Of a stretch of DNA of 64,000 nt, positions 23,423 through 33,010 are shown one piece after another (the stretch's first letter is position 1; every line of letters starts with the position of its first letter). The position numbers and the translations under genes are program-made. This stretch comes from Haplomitrium mnioides (taxonomy: Eukaryota > Marchantiophyta > Haplomitriopsida > Calobryales), in assembly GCA_049999725.1 (NCBI GenBank), contig JBNGIS010020176.1:1-64000 (forward strand), in the 5' to 3' direction. The notes beneath the pieces were generated by a model. That model ran no database searches. It was given only the letters and a program-made list of their open reading frames with translations, and had not been told where the DNA came from.

Positions 23423-24411
23423 ACTTTTTGGGAAAGGGAGCAGGTTAATCCTTATATAGTATTTGAGAAAGAGAAAAATAGTAAAGAGTTTGATTTTTCA
23501 AGTCTCATCAATAAAACTCCAGATCACTGATTTTCTTATGTGATTTATTATTATATTTCTAATCTTTATTCCATGAAAGGGTGATTCAATTTGGTAGTCT
23601 CTCTTCTCTTCCAAAAAATCTTGCTCTTTCTTTGACTTCAGTTAAACAATGTATATAGGGAACTAAGAATCGTTGTTGTGCAAGTGTAAGATCCTTCAAC
23701 CTATTGCTTTTTCAACGGGTAATCTAACCTCTTAAACAAAATCGTGAATAGAATCACTGCTGCCTTTTTGCTTAAAATTGAAGTGATGCATATAGTCAAT
23801 GTTGATTGTTCTTTCATTTTAAAACCACATAACCACTAAACCGTTGTATTGTAAAACCGCAAACAACTAAATCACTATCTATAGAACCGATGTCTAGGAA
23901 ATGCTGAGCCATGTCTTGGTCAACAAGGCATTCCTTTTCCAGATTTGAGTATTTAGAATTTAGAAACATATATTTTTGTAGCACACAATTTTTTGTAATA
24001 CATTGAATAGTTATATGGGTGCTCAAAATAAATTCAAAATAGACTACCTAGCATAGAAATGATAAACAACCAAATTGAATCCAACCATTTAGAAATGCTA
24101 AGAGGAGTAATTAACCTTCTTGATATTTCTTTGTATAAGATTTTCCATCATAGAATATTGCTATGTTGTCCTTATTCTTCGATAACATCCAAGCTTTCTT
24201 GAATTAATAAAAGAAATGCCACTCATGATATGCAAGAATTGAACTACTTCAAGGGTCACTCAAGACTAAATTCCTACCTCTATATCCAACTTATAAGGCT
24301 GGAGATTCTCTCTAAGATTGACTAAAAGGAGAACTAAGAAGTTTCCTCTCAAGCCTTAATTCTAGCAACCCCTAGTAGAAAAACACTACTACTTGAGGTT
24401 CTTTCCTTCCT
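23423..24411. other. No gene recognised
   Basis: AT-rich sequence between the gene relic and the next LTR. Short open frames such as 23,814-24,026 (minus) resemble nothing I know. Confidence 0.4.
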
Positions 24412-24920
24412 TGTAATAGTACAAGCATGATGTTGTGTTATTAATAAGAAAATATAAAGGAGTGAACAAGATGGTAGTGATTATTAAAGAAGGTGGCTTT
24501 TAGTCAATTAGTATAAGATCATTTTTAAGTTTGAAATCCTTTTAGTGAAGTGGTATAAGAATTACTTGCCTTTAGAAGTTACTTTCAAAGAAGTAGGATA
24601 AGATTACTTTTTAAAATTCAGACTGGAAGTGACTTGTAAGTGAAGGAAGCAGGGTGTTACCTTCTTCTCAAGCATAAATGGAAGGGTTTTATTGCCCAAA
24701 TTTTTATTTGGGAGTTTCTCTCAACTTGTTTCAGTATTTCTTATGTATTCGTTTGAGAACTGCCTCTCTTAGCAATTGGTGGCTTTGCTTTTTGGTTACT
24801 TAACTTCTTGACATTTGGTTGGTTTTTTTGTTGATTGTTTTATTGGCATTTGGTTGATGGCTCTATTAGGTTTGTCATAAGTTATTACTTGTTTGAAGTT
24901 TGTCTTGGAGTTCTTTTACA
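24412..24920 (+). repeat. 5' LTR, lineage B
   Basis: It starts TGTAATAGTACAAGCATGATG and ends GAGTTCTTTTACA. It aligns to 12,918-13,300 and to the reverse complement of 37,459-37,886, and is longer than both (509 bp) because of internal duplications of the AGTGACTT/AAGTTACTT-type words. Confidence 0.88.
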
Positions 24921-24921
24921 T

Positions 24922-24933
24922 CGGTATAAGAGC
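24922..24933 (+). other. Degenerate primer-binding site
   Basis: CGGTATAAGAGC differs at two positions from TGGTATCAGAGC, the usual plant site complementary to the initiator tRNA-Met 3' end, and sits directly after the LTR. Confidence 0.7.
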
Positions 24934-25440
24934 TAAAGCTCTTTTTTGGTGGTGAGTTACATGAAGAATCAAGGAAAAAGTGAAGAAGTGCTTCAAGCTA
25001 TGTCATAATAGTTTAACAACTTTCTTGTCTTTTGGAAGTTCAAATGCAAACAGGAAAAAGAGCACCCATTCAAGAAAAAGAGAGTGACATGCAGCTTCCA
25101 AGCTAAAAATAGATGATAGGAAGATGCTTCTTGATGCAAGTGAGAATTTCTTGTTTTATTGTAAGCAATATTTTGAAGCTACAAACATAAGAGAAGATTT
25201 TTGGGGAATTTTGTTTGCCACAAGTCAATTAGAACAAGTTGCAAAGACTTGGTAGAAATATCAAACACAACAAGCACAATGTGGAGTTACTTCTGTTGTT
25301 CCTTGGTTTGAACTCAAAGCTGTTGTGAGTTCAAAATTTAGGGTTTTAAATGATTCAAAAGTAGCAAGAGATTTTTTGGTAGAATTGGAGCAACTTGGTA
25401 TAATTAGAAGTTATGCTACACAATTTCAGAATATCACCTT

Positions 25441-25748
25441 TCTATTTACACTTCATTTACAAGACTTCACTAAGAAGTCATCTCGGTCTCTAGGAACCTT
25501 CCTTGGTTCCCTTCTAGAATCCTCTACGCTTCTCACACTTTCTAGAAGCTTCTCTTCTAGAATCTTCTTTTTTTCATCTAGAAGTATATCTGGTCTTCTC
25601 ATACCTTCTAGAGGGTTCTCTAGGCTTCTTCTTCTCCTATCTTCTAGAAGCTTCTCCAAACTTCTTCTTCTAGAACTTCTTCTCTACTAATTAACTTTAG
25701 CAATAACTAGATCTAGAGACTTTGTCAAGTTTAGCGGACCTCATTACA
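25441..25748 (-). repeat. 3' LTR of the lineage-A element, with heat-shock-element-like motifs
   Basis: The right edge ends ACCTCATTACA at 25,748, next to a polypyrimidine stretch (AACCTCCCTCTTTAAG, 25,749-25,764) that is a purine tract on the minus strand, as at the intact element. The left edge is uncertain. The LTR holds repeated TTCTAGAAGCTTC words (25,540-25,552 and 25,642-25,654) plus several TTCTAGAA words, which fit the heat-shock element pattern nTTCnnGAAnnTTCn. Confidence 0.7.
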
Positions 25749-25889
25749 AACCTCCCTCTTTAAGATGCAACTTCCTTGTTGCAAGTACAATCAAAAGCAG
25801 AAACCAATGACATAGCATTGCAAAGGTTGGCAAAGGGTTCTCAAGTGGCTTTGAACAAGGGTACCCTTTCCATAGCACCAAGTACTCAG

Positions 25890-28800
25890 CAACTTGCTTG
25901 CGCTCTCGGTTGAAGATTCACTTCTTGAGAATGCATTCCACCTCGTATTTCATCTGACTATCCACCGTCTCAAGCAAGGGTGGAGATTCATGTTGATTGG
26001 TAAACAAAGAAGAATGAGGTACGTAACGGCAAAGAAGCAAAACATTAAAAATGGAAGAAGTTTCATATGGGTTGGTAAATCAAGTTTATAAGCAACAGCT
26101 CCAATGTGTTGGGAGATAGAGAAAAGCCCAATAAAACATGCACTAACCTTACAAACATCAAGCATATGCAAGTAAGTAGTAGACAACCAAACTTTGCCGC
26201 CCACAACAAATGTCTTGTCACATCAATGAGCATCAGCATACTGCTTTTGACGATTTTGCACAACTACAAGCTTGTTACGAGCAAGATGGACTTCTCAAAT
26301 GAGTGTTGCACAAAATCTTGAGTGGTTTTATATTTAAAAGATGTGTTTGGTTGCAAACTCATGGTAACCAAACTTGACGGCGTCAAAGAGTGTTTGCCAT
26401 AGGTAGGAAAGAAAGGAGTGGCCTTAGTTGAAGCATTAACATAGTTATTGTAGGCAAACTCTATCAATGGCAATAAAAGATTCCACTCTTCTTGTTCTCC
26501 AATATGAAAGTGTGTAAATATATCTTCAATAGTATAATTTGTACGCTCTATTTGACTATTTGATCTGGGATGATATGCCGTAGACATGGCTAATTTAGTC
26601 TTAAAGCATGAAAAGAGGCTTTTCCAATGCAAACTAGTGAATTGAGTACTTCAATTTGAAGTGAGTGTTGAAGAGAGACCATGTTGAGAAAAGATTGCCT
26701 CCAAGTATTATTGTGCCAACTCAAGAGTTGTTACCATCTTGGTGGTGGCTTGGATATGAATCATCTTGCTTATCTCATCAACAAAAACCACCATGTAGTC
26801 ATGCTTTTTTGAAGTATTAGGGAGTTCACATACCGAATTCAAGCTCACATGTTCCCATCATTGATTGAGAATAGAAAAAGGTTGTAGAAGCCTCGCATGC
26901 TTTTGATTACTTGCCTTATTTTGCTGACATGCGAGATAACTTTGTACATATGCCTCTGCATCTTTAGCCATATTTGGCCAATAGTGAGATCATTGTAGTA
27001 ACTTAAGTGTTTTTGCTATGCTTATATGTCGAGCCACAACAACATTATGGATCTTTTGGAGCACAATGGCATCAAAATGATGAGCCATTTTGGAATAGTA
27101 CACCTCAAACATCATGGAAACCCTCCTTTCTTTTAGTGGTCTAAATCTCCAAATCATGTCAAGTGGCTTCCACTAGTTTCTGCCATCACTTGGGTTGGAT
27201 TGAAACCATTGAAACTTGATTATCTTGAGGCATTCATGACAAAGAATTTGCCAATTTATTTTTACCTTCCACATACACAATCTTCATATGGTATCCTTGA
27301 TGCCTCTCTGCCCAACAAACTTGACATTTTGATAGATCTTTTTGTGTCTCTAAATAAACCAAAGGCTTGTGATTGGTCTCTACAATAAACTCCTTGTCAC
27401 CCAAATAGTGCTTCTAATGATAGGTGACAAGTACAATGGCCAATTCTTCACGCTTCATTATACAGTTTTGCTCTACAACTTGTAGCTTCTTTGAGAAGAA
27501 AGCCATATGATGGTATATATTCTTCCATTCTTGGAGAAAAACTTCACTGACCGAGACTCTTGAGGCATCCATCTCAATCTTGACAGGCTCAATCAGATCA
27601 TACCACTTGAGAATAGGTGCATGAAGCAATGAATCTTTCAAGGTTTGAAAGACTAACTCCTCTTGAGATCATCTTTTCCAACACACATTTTCCCAAGCAA
27701 CTCAATCAAGGTATGCGCGATGCGTACAAAGTCTTGCACTAAACGTCGATAAAAATCTGTCAAATCTAACAACCATGTAATTGGGTAATATCCTCTGGAG
27801 TTGTCCACTGCTAAACTGCATCAACTTTATCATGCATCACTTGTATCCCCTGAGCACTAACATAATGACCAAGATAGTCTATCTTTGATCTTTTAAATTT
27901 GCACTTGGAAGGTTTTTCATATAATTCATTGTCTTGCAAGACCTACAATACTTATCGCAAGTGCCTCTGATGCTCAACAAGAATTTGGCTATAAATCAAA
28001 ATATCATCAAGAAATACAATGACAAACTTGTTAAAATGGGCAAAAGATATCATTCATTAACCTCATGAATGTGGTGGGAGCATTGATCAACCTGAATGGC
28101 ATTACAAGATATTCATAACAACTTTGAAAAACCATTTAAAGAACATCTTCATCCATCACTCGCATTTGTTGATAGCCACTACCTAAATTCTAACTTGGTG
28201 AAAAATTTAGCTCCATAAAGTTGATTAAATAAATCATCCATTAATGCCAATGGATATTTATTTTTCATAGTTTGTTGATTTAATACTCAATAATCAATGC
28301 ACATCTACATGTTGCCCTTTCTTCTTCACAAACAAAACGTGAGCACCATATGGAGAAATACTACGTTGAATGAATCTTTTGGAAAGCAAATCTTCAACTT
28401 GTGCCTTGCATTTCTCAAGCTCATTTGGGGCCAATCAACATGATGCCTTGCAAGAGGGAGTTCTTGCTGGACTTACCTCAATCTTGTGATCGATGGGCAT
28501 TTGAGAAAAAAGTTTAGAGGGTAGATCATTTGGAAACACATCTTTGAATTCCTCTCATATTCCATGAAAATCTTTTAGTACTAAGGTGTCCTTGTTTATA
28601 CCCATAATAGTGTTCTCCATATCTCAAATCAATCGTGAAAATAAGAGATCCCTTGGAGTGATGGCTTTGGTGCCCATGATAAAGAGTCGTTGACTATGCA
28701 CGTATGATTGGATATGATCTCTATAAATCTTCCATTGTGGCATTGTTGTTGTCTTCATTTGACAATCAACTTGAGGATTATGTTGCTCTATTGAGGGCAT

Positions 28801-28910
28801 TCCAAGAATAACATCATAGCGTGCAAGATGAATCACTCTCCATTCTAACTTTTTCATATACTTTCCCATCTGCAACTTGATGCTTTGGGGTAGGGTCTCA
28901 ATCAACTATG
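25890..28910 (-). pseudogene. Chromovirus pol pseudogene (lineage A)
   Basis: Integrase is clearest at 26,264-26,632 (AYHPRSNSQIERTNYTIED, then FAYNNYVNASTKATPFF). RNase H reads MDASRVSVSEVFLQEW near 27,570. Protease-side text YDVILGMPSIEQHNPQVDC lies near 28,790-28,835. Many stops and frameshifts. Same gene order and wording as the element at 38,236-44,281, so it is an older relative. Confidence 0.85.
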
Positions 28911-29109
28911 TCTACCCATTTGGCGATTCTACCTTCTACTTCTAACTCTTCTTGAAGGAGAGACCAAACTTCAATGTGATAGTTCTAGACATAAAGTTCT
29001 TTGTAGCTCTAGAGTGAATAAAAACTCTTACTTGTACTCCTTCTAGCTTTCTTTCACTTATAATAAGTTGTGACGCTTTTTCTCCCAAGTGATTATGTTC
29101 CTTCTTTCA

Positions 29110-29918
29110 CTTGGATGTTGTTGTATCAAACCAACAAGATGACAAAGCTACCTTATTGGTTTGCTTTTGTTTGCTGAAGTTAGTTGTCTTCACCACTCAT
29201 ATTGTGAAGAGGTTGTTGCATAGATCCATTGTTTCTCTCAACTCTATAATTGAGAGAGATATGGCTAATCTCCCATATTTAAACACTGGTGAGTTTTCAC
29301 TCTAGACACTCTACATGTTGCACTTGTTTTTGGTGGTAATGAAGCCTATAGAACCGATTGGAATCTAATATTCGCACCATTTTGAAGATTCTTGCATAGA
29401 AAAAAGTTATCCCTTCATCTAAGGTGAGCCAACTCCATTAATAATGGTTCATATTGATGAATGATGCTATGAAAATACTCATCATACCCATATTTTAGTG
29501 ACTCTTCAATCTTTTGAGCTATCAAAATAGCTTCATTTACATTGTGAGGATCTCACAAAATGACTTTCCATCGGACTCTTTGTTTTAATCCTTGTTTGAA
29601 GTTGTTCAAAGATTTAACTAGACTTATGTCTACAATTTGAACTTGTAGATTGCGAAAGTCTTCACTATACTTATAGACATTCTCAACCCCATAATTTCAT
29701 TTGAGTCATTGTTAAAGCATCCACGACTTGAAATTGTTGAGCAATCATAGTTTTAGTATGCTCCAAAAATAATTGCCTTTCACTTCTTTGAAGTTATTCC
29801 TAAGTTTGTAACCATGTTGAGGCCATGTCCAAGAGGAATGATTTAACAAAGAGACATCGATTTATATATGATGTTGATGAAAAATATGACATGTGCACTT
29901 CCATTCAATAAAGAAGAC
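29110..29918 (-). pseudogene. Chromovirus gag pseudogene fragment (lineage A)
   Basis: The minus strand around 29,680-29,560 reads YSEDFRNLQVQIVDIS, then NFKQGLKQRVRWKV, matching FRSLQVQIEDIS and KFLQGLKRKIRGEV in the intact element's gag. The N-terminal part and 5' LTR are missing beyond 29,918. Confidence 0.8.
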
Positions 29919-30339
29919 TGCTACTTTGAACTAAGAACTACTACTAGGTTTTTGTTTCATTTGGCGTTTGCAAAAACCAAATCTGAAAATTTAGCATAAA
30001 AATTCATGAATTTGGCGCTAGTAATATTTGTTTGCAAAAAAAAGTAAATTTTTACATCCAATTTTCTTATTTCAAGTGCATAATGTATTAAAACCAAATC
30101 TTCTTATGAGAATTTTATTAAAGTTGCTTTTAGAATTTCTTATTTAAGAAGTACGAGCATCACCAAATAGAATATATACTAAATATACAAGAAATTTGTT
30201 GTTGAATATTTTCAAAACTAACAATGATATCATTAATTTTCAAAATTGATCAAAACATTCAAATTTTATCAAAATTATATTCAATCTAAAAAGATGTTAG
30301 ACTTTAGGTCATAGTCTTTAAGCTTATACATAAGGACTG

Positions 30340-30690
30340 ATAAATATCCTTTGCAATTGGAACGCTAAAGCTCAGGCGCACATGGAATGTTGAAGCTCTC
30401 ACATGTAGGAACTTTGAACTAGAACCCTAAAGTGTAGGCGCAAGAGGATTGTTGAAGCGAAAGTGTGAAAAGACTGCTAAAGCCCATGCGCATATGGACT
30501 ATTGAAGCATTGTGTGTAGAGACAGCTAAATCCTAGGCATGCTTGGTTTAAAGAGTCCCATGGGCTCATGGGCAACTAAAGCCCATACGCGCTTAGACAA
30601 CTATAGTCCATATGCGCTTGGACAACTATAGTCTATGTGCACATGGACAACTAAGCCCAGATGAACATGGACTGTTGAGTACTTGGAAGA
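30340..30690. repeat. Palindromic repeat island E
   Basis: The last four units are clear and 24-25 bp long: GCAACTAAAGCCCATACGCG (30,571), GACAACTATAGTCCATATGC (30,596), GACAACTATAGTCTATGTGC (30,621) and GACAACTAAGCCCAGATGAA (30,646). Units further left (from 30,360) are irregular. The second half is again a GCGC- or GTGCAC-centred near-palindrome ending CATG or CTTG. Confidence 0.85.
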
Positions 30691-30968
30691 AGGAACTGCC
30701 AAAGCTCTTCTAGGAAGGGTATGCAGAAACTCATTATTGAAGAAAACCTGAACAGAAATCAAAATAAAAAGAAAGGGCGCTTCTGTGCCAGCATAGACTT
30801 CGTTGCTAATTTTTACAACACCTATAGATTTTGTTAAAAAATCATTTTGCAAAAGAAATTGAATCGTGAAGAGAATACTTCATAAATTGGATTTAGAATG
30901 CAACAAGAATGAAAATCAATCCAATAATATTTTGTGATAAAAATTCCTTTTTAATTACAAAAAATACA

Positions 30969-32260
30969 TCAATCAGATGCTACAACTTCAGCCCTATTCT
31001 CTTCGGAAGGAATGGTCTCATCTAAATCAACTAGAAGTAAAGCTTCGGCATTTGCAACTGCTAGAGAGCCCTACTAAGACTTTCCAATCTCAAAAACTGC
31101 AATAGAGTCGCCAGAAGCACTAGTAGTACCAAGAGGACTAGGCTCCTTATGTACGCATATACAATATGTGACTTTGTCACATCAGATGGCAAAGAAGCCA
31201 TCATCAAAACCCTATGGGAAATAAAGTTAGATTGACGTCTATTATACTTGACGGCGATGCAATTTTGTATCAACTTTAAAGCATAGACAAGGCCTATGCC
31301 AGACCTAGAGCAAAGATCTAAGATCTAATCTTGCTTTGTTAACAAATGGTTGATAAAAAAAGTTATATAACGCCAGAGGCTTGTGATAGACATTTACAAA
31401 AGCATCATCTTCAAGATGTTTGAGTTTTGCCAAAACAATGGGGCAATTAAAAACTCTCCACATGATTTTTCGAGGACACTCACTTGCATCATCGGATTGC
31501 AAGTTAAAGACCTTCATGCTCTTCTTGCTCTCCTTGTTCCAGTACTCATGGGCGTGAACGATTCTTGGACCACTCGAATGATGAATATTACTTTTGTCCC
31601 TGTAGTAACAAAAACAAACAAATGAGACAAATGAAAGAAAGTAAAGGAAAAATCAAATAGATAAACTAACAAATGGAAAAAAAAATCAAAATGCAACTTA
31701 CCAGACGTCGTGGTCAATGGCACAACAAACCTCCAATAGAGTATTCTTAACAATATCAAATTTTTGGGAAGAATGGATAATAAAAAAATGCCAAAAGTGG
31801 GAAGTTGTAGTGGCCACAAAAGAGAAACCATATCAAAAATATCATCCTTGGTGAAGGGTTCCGAATCATCATGCTTACATTCCTTAAGGTTATAACCATA
31901 AGGAATATTAGTAATTGCTAAAGTGAAACATCTAAGTTTTACTAATCCCTTCAACTATCGAGCATTAGCCTTTCCATGGACTTGATAAAATGCAACGTTG
32001 AGTCTATCGACATAGGACATTAAGTCCTCATCTTACTCTTTAGACCCTCCTTCGGTTGGAGGAGCATCAATTTCATTTTGTTGTCTTGCCTTCCACTCTC
32101 TTGCTTTCTGGCAATGGAGCAGAAAAGCAAGGGGTAGGAGACAAGAGTTGGGTCATGGTCTTCATCAGTAGAAGTTTCTTTGACCCCCAATTTCTTTCTC
32201 CTTTTAGCAGCGGCCATCAATGTTTTGGCCAACTGTCGTTTGAACGTTTTGTCACCTTGT
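30969..32260 (-). pseudogene. Unknown spliced gene relic of the third DNA element
   Basis: Not recognised. From right to left on the minus strand: block 32,232-32,020 (AKRRKKLGVKETSTDEDHDP, basic then acidic), block about 32,010-31,705 (MSYVDRLNVAFYQVHGKANA, then LKECKHDDSEPFTKDD), a GTAAGT donor at 31,697-31,702 and TTACTACAG acceptor near 31,605, then about 31,600-31,305 (EYWNKESKKSMKVFNLQSDD, FNCPIVLAKLKHLEDDAFVN, FFYQPFVNKARLDLRSLL), and a last exon ending DLDETIPSEENRAEVVASD at stop 30,969-30,971. Coding character and canonical splice sites suggest a former gene; stops in the last exon show decay. Confidence 0.5.
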
Positions 32261-32373
32261 AAAGAGCACAGAAAAACAAGTTAGATGAGAACAACAAACA
32301 AAAAATTTTAGTCAAATGCAAGGAGAGACTAAGTTGTTAAGTGAGCAGGAACTTGAAAATCCATGCGCCTATG

Positions 32374-32593
32374 GACTCTCGAGTCTATGCTCGTAGGGAC
32401 TCAAGAGTCCATGCACACATGGACTCTTGAGTCTAAGCGAGCATGAACTCAAGAGTCCAAGCGCGTTTGGAGTCTCGAGAGTCCATACGCGGATAGACTC
32501 TCAAGAGTCCATGCGAGCAAAGACTCGAGAGTCCATGCGAGCAAAGACTCGAGAGTCCATGCGAGCATGGATTCAATAGTCCAGTCTAGCTTG
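32374..32593. repeat. Palindromic 24-bp tandem repeat, island F (9 units)
   Basis: Unit starts are 32,374, 32,398, 32,422, 32,446, 32,470 (26 bp), 32,496 (26 bp), 32,522, 32,546 and 32,570. The typical unit is GACTCGAGAGTC followed by CATGCGAGCATG, almost the same as island D 9.8 kb away. It lies between domain R2 and the next exon-like block of the third element, a likely intron. Confidence 0.95.
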
Positions 32594-32630
32594 GACTACT
32601 CAAACCTTTCAAAACAAATTGAAAACAAAT

Positions 32631-33010
32631 TTAGAAATAGAATTGAAAAAAAACACCAACCAATAATTTCTCAAAACTCAAATAAAATGATGACATCTTC
32701 GACTCTTTGGTGTGGATGGGATACTCCATCATTGCTTCTTCCCACGTTTTGTAGTAGACCTCGGAGCAAAAAAACTTCACTATGACAGCTAAAACCTTAT
32801 ATCTCTCCAATTTCCAAGACATTTCTTCAATCAAAAGCTCTTCAGCTTCAATACGTTTCAAAGCAAAAAAAAATTATTTCATCAAGAAGACCTTGAAAGA
32901 ACCTCCAACGGTGTCCACTTCATGTCTTCCATTCTTAAAGAACCTTTGACCTTTGGCTTTTGGTCTTTCATTGTGTTCTTCTCCCACATTGAAAAAATGT
33001 CCTGTTGCAA
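32631..33010 (-). pseudogene. Unknown transposon-borne protein relic R2, copy 2
   Basis: Homologous to 14,662-15,080. The readable parts are GRHEVDTVGGSFKVF (about 32,930-32,880), then ELLIEEMSWKLERYKVLAVI and VKFFCS (about 32,845-32,770), TWEEAMMEYPIHTKESKMSS. Conserved against copy 1 at EHEVD/RHEVD and WKL.RY.VL..(M/I)VK.FCS. Function unknown. Confidence 0.55.

Larger units (their letters stand above)
24412..25440 (+). mobile_element. 3'-truncated lineage-B chromovirus: 5' LTR, primer site, gag
   Basis: The LTR at 24,412-24,920 is followed by a degenerate primer-binding site and a gag fragment in which two stretches are readable: MLLDASENFLFYCKQYFEAT near 25,122, and KVARDFLVELEQLG then IIRSYATQFQNI ending near 25,436. 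The gag text stops abruptly where LTR-like sequence of the opposite element begins, so this copy was probably cut by that element. Confidence 0.82.
25441..29918 (-). mobile_element. 5'-truncated chromovirus (lineage A), minus strand
   Basis: From high to low coordinates: gag (29,890-29,110), protease-like segment (28,905-28,624), RT (28,500-27,700), RNase H (27,641-27,200), integrase (26,632-26,264), then the GPF-like and C-terminal part (26,204-25,890), polypurine tract and 3' LTR. The gag text (FRNLQVQIVDIS near 29,640) matches the complete element at 38,236-44,281. The 5' LTR is lost: gag stops at 29,918 directly at the terminus of the third DNA element. Confidence 0.88.
29919..33010 (-). 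mobile_element. Third, diverged DNA element with unknown spliced gene and two palindromic islands
   Basis: It begins at 29,919 with GCTACTTTGAACTAAGAACT, the same terminal word as copies L and R. On the minus strand from right to left it has domain R2 (33,010-32,631), island F (32,593-32,374), exon-like blocks (32,260-31,305), a C-terminal exon ending at 30,969, and island E (30,690-30,340). The layout of gene, acidic last exon ending in SD, AT-rich region, island and terminus parallels copy R, although the protein is different or too diverged to match. The right border is taken where chromovirus sequence begins and is uncertain. Confidence 0.5.

Noticed and set aside
32374-32593. CRISPR-like array
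   Set aside because: Units are back to back without unique spacers, imperfect, and in a eukaryotic genome.
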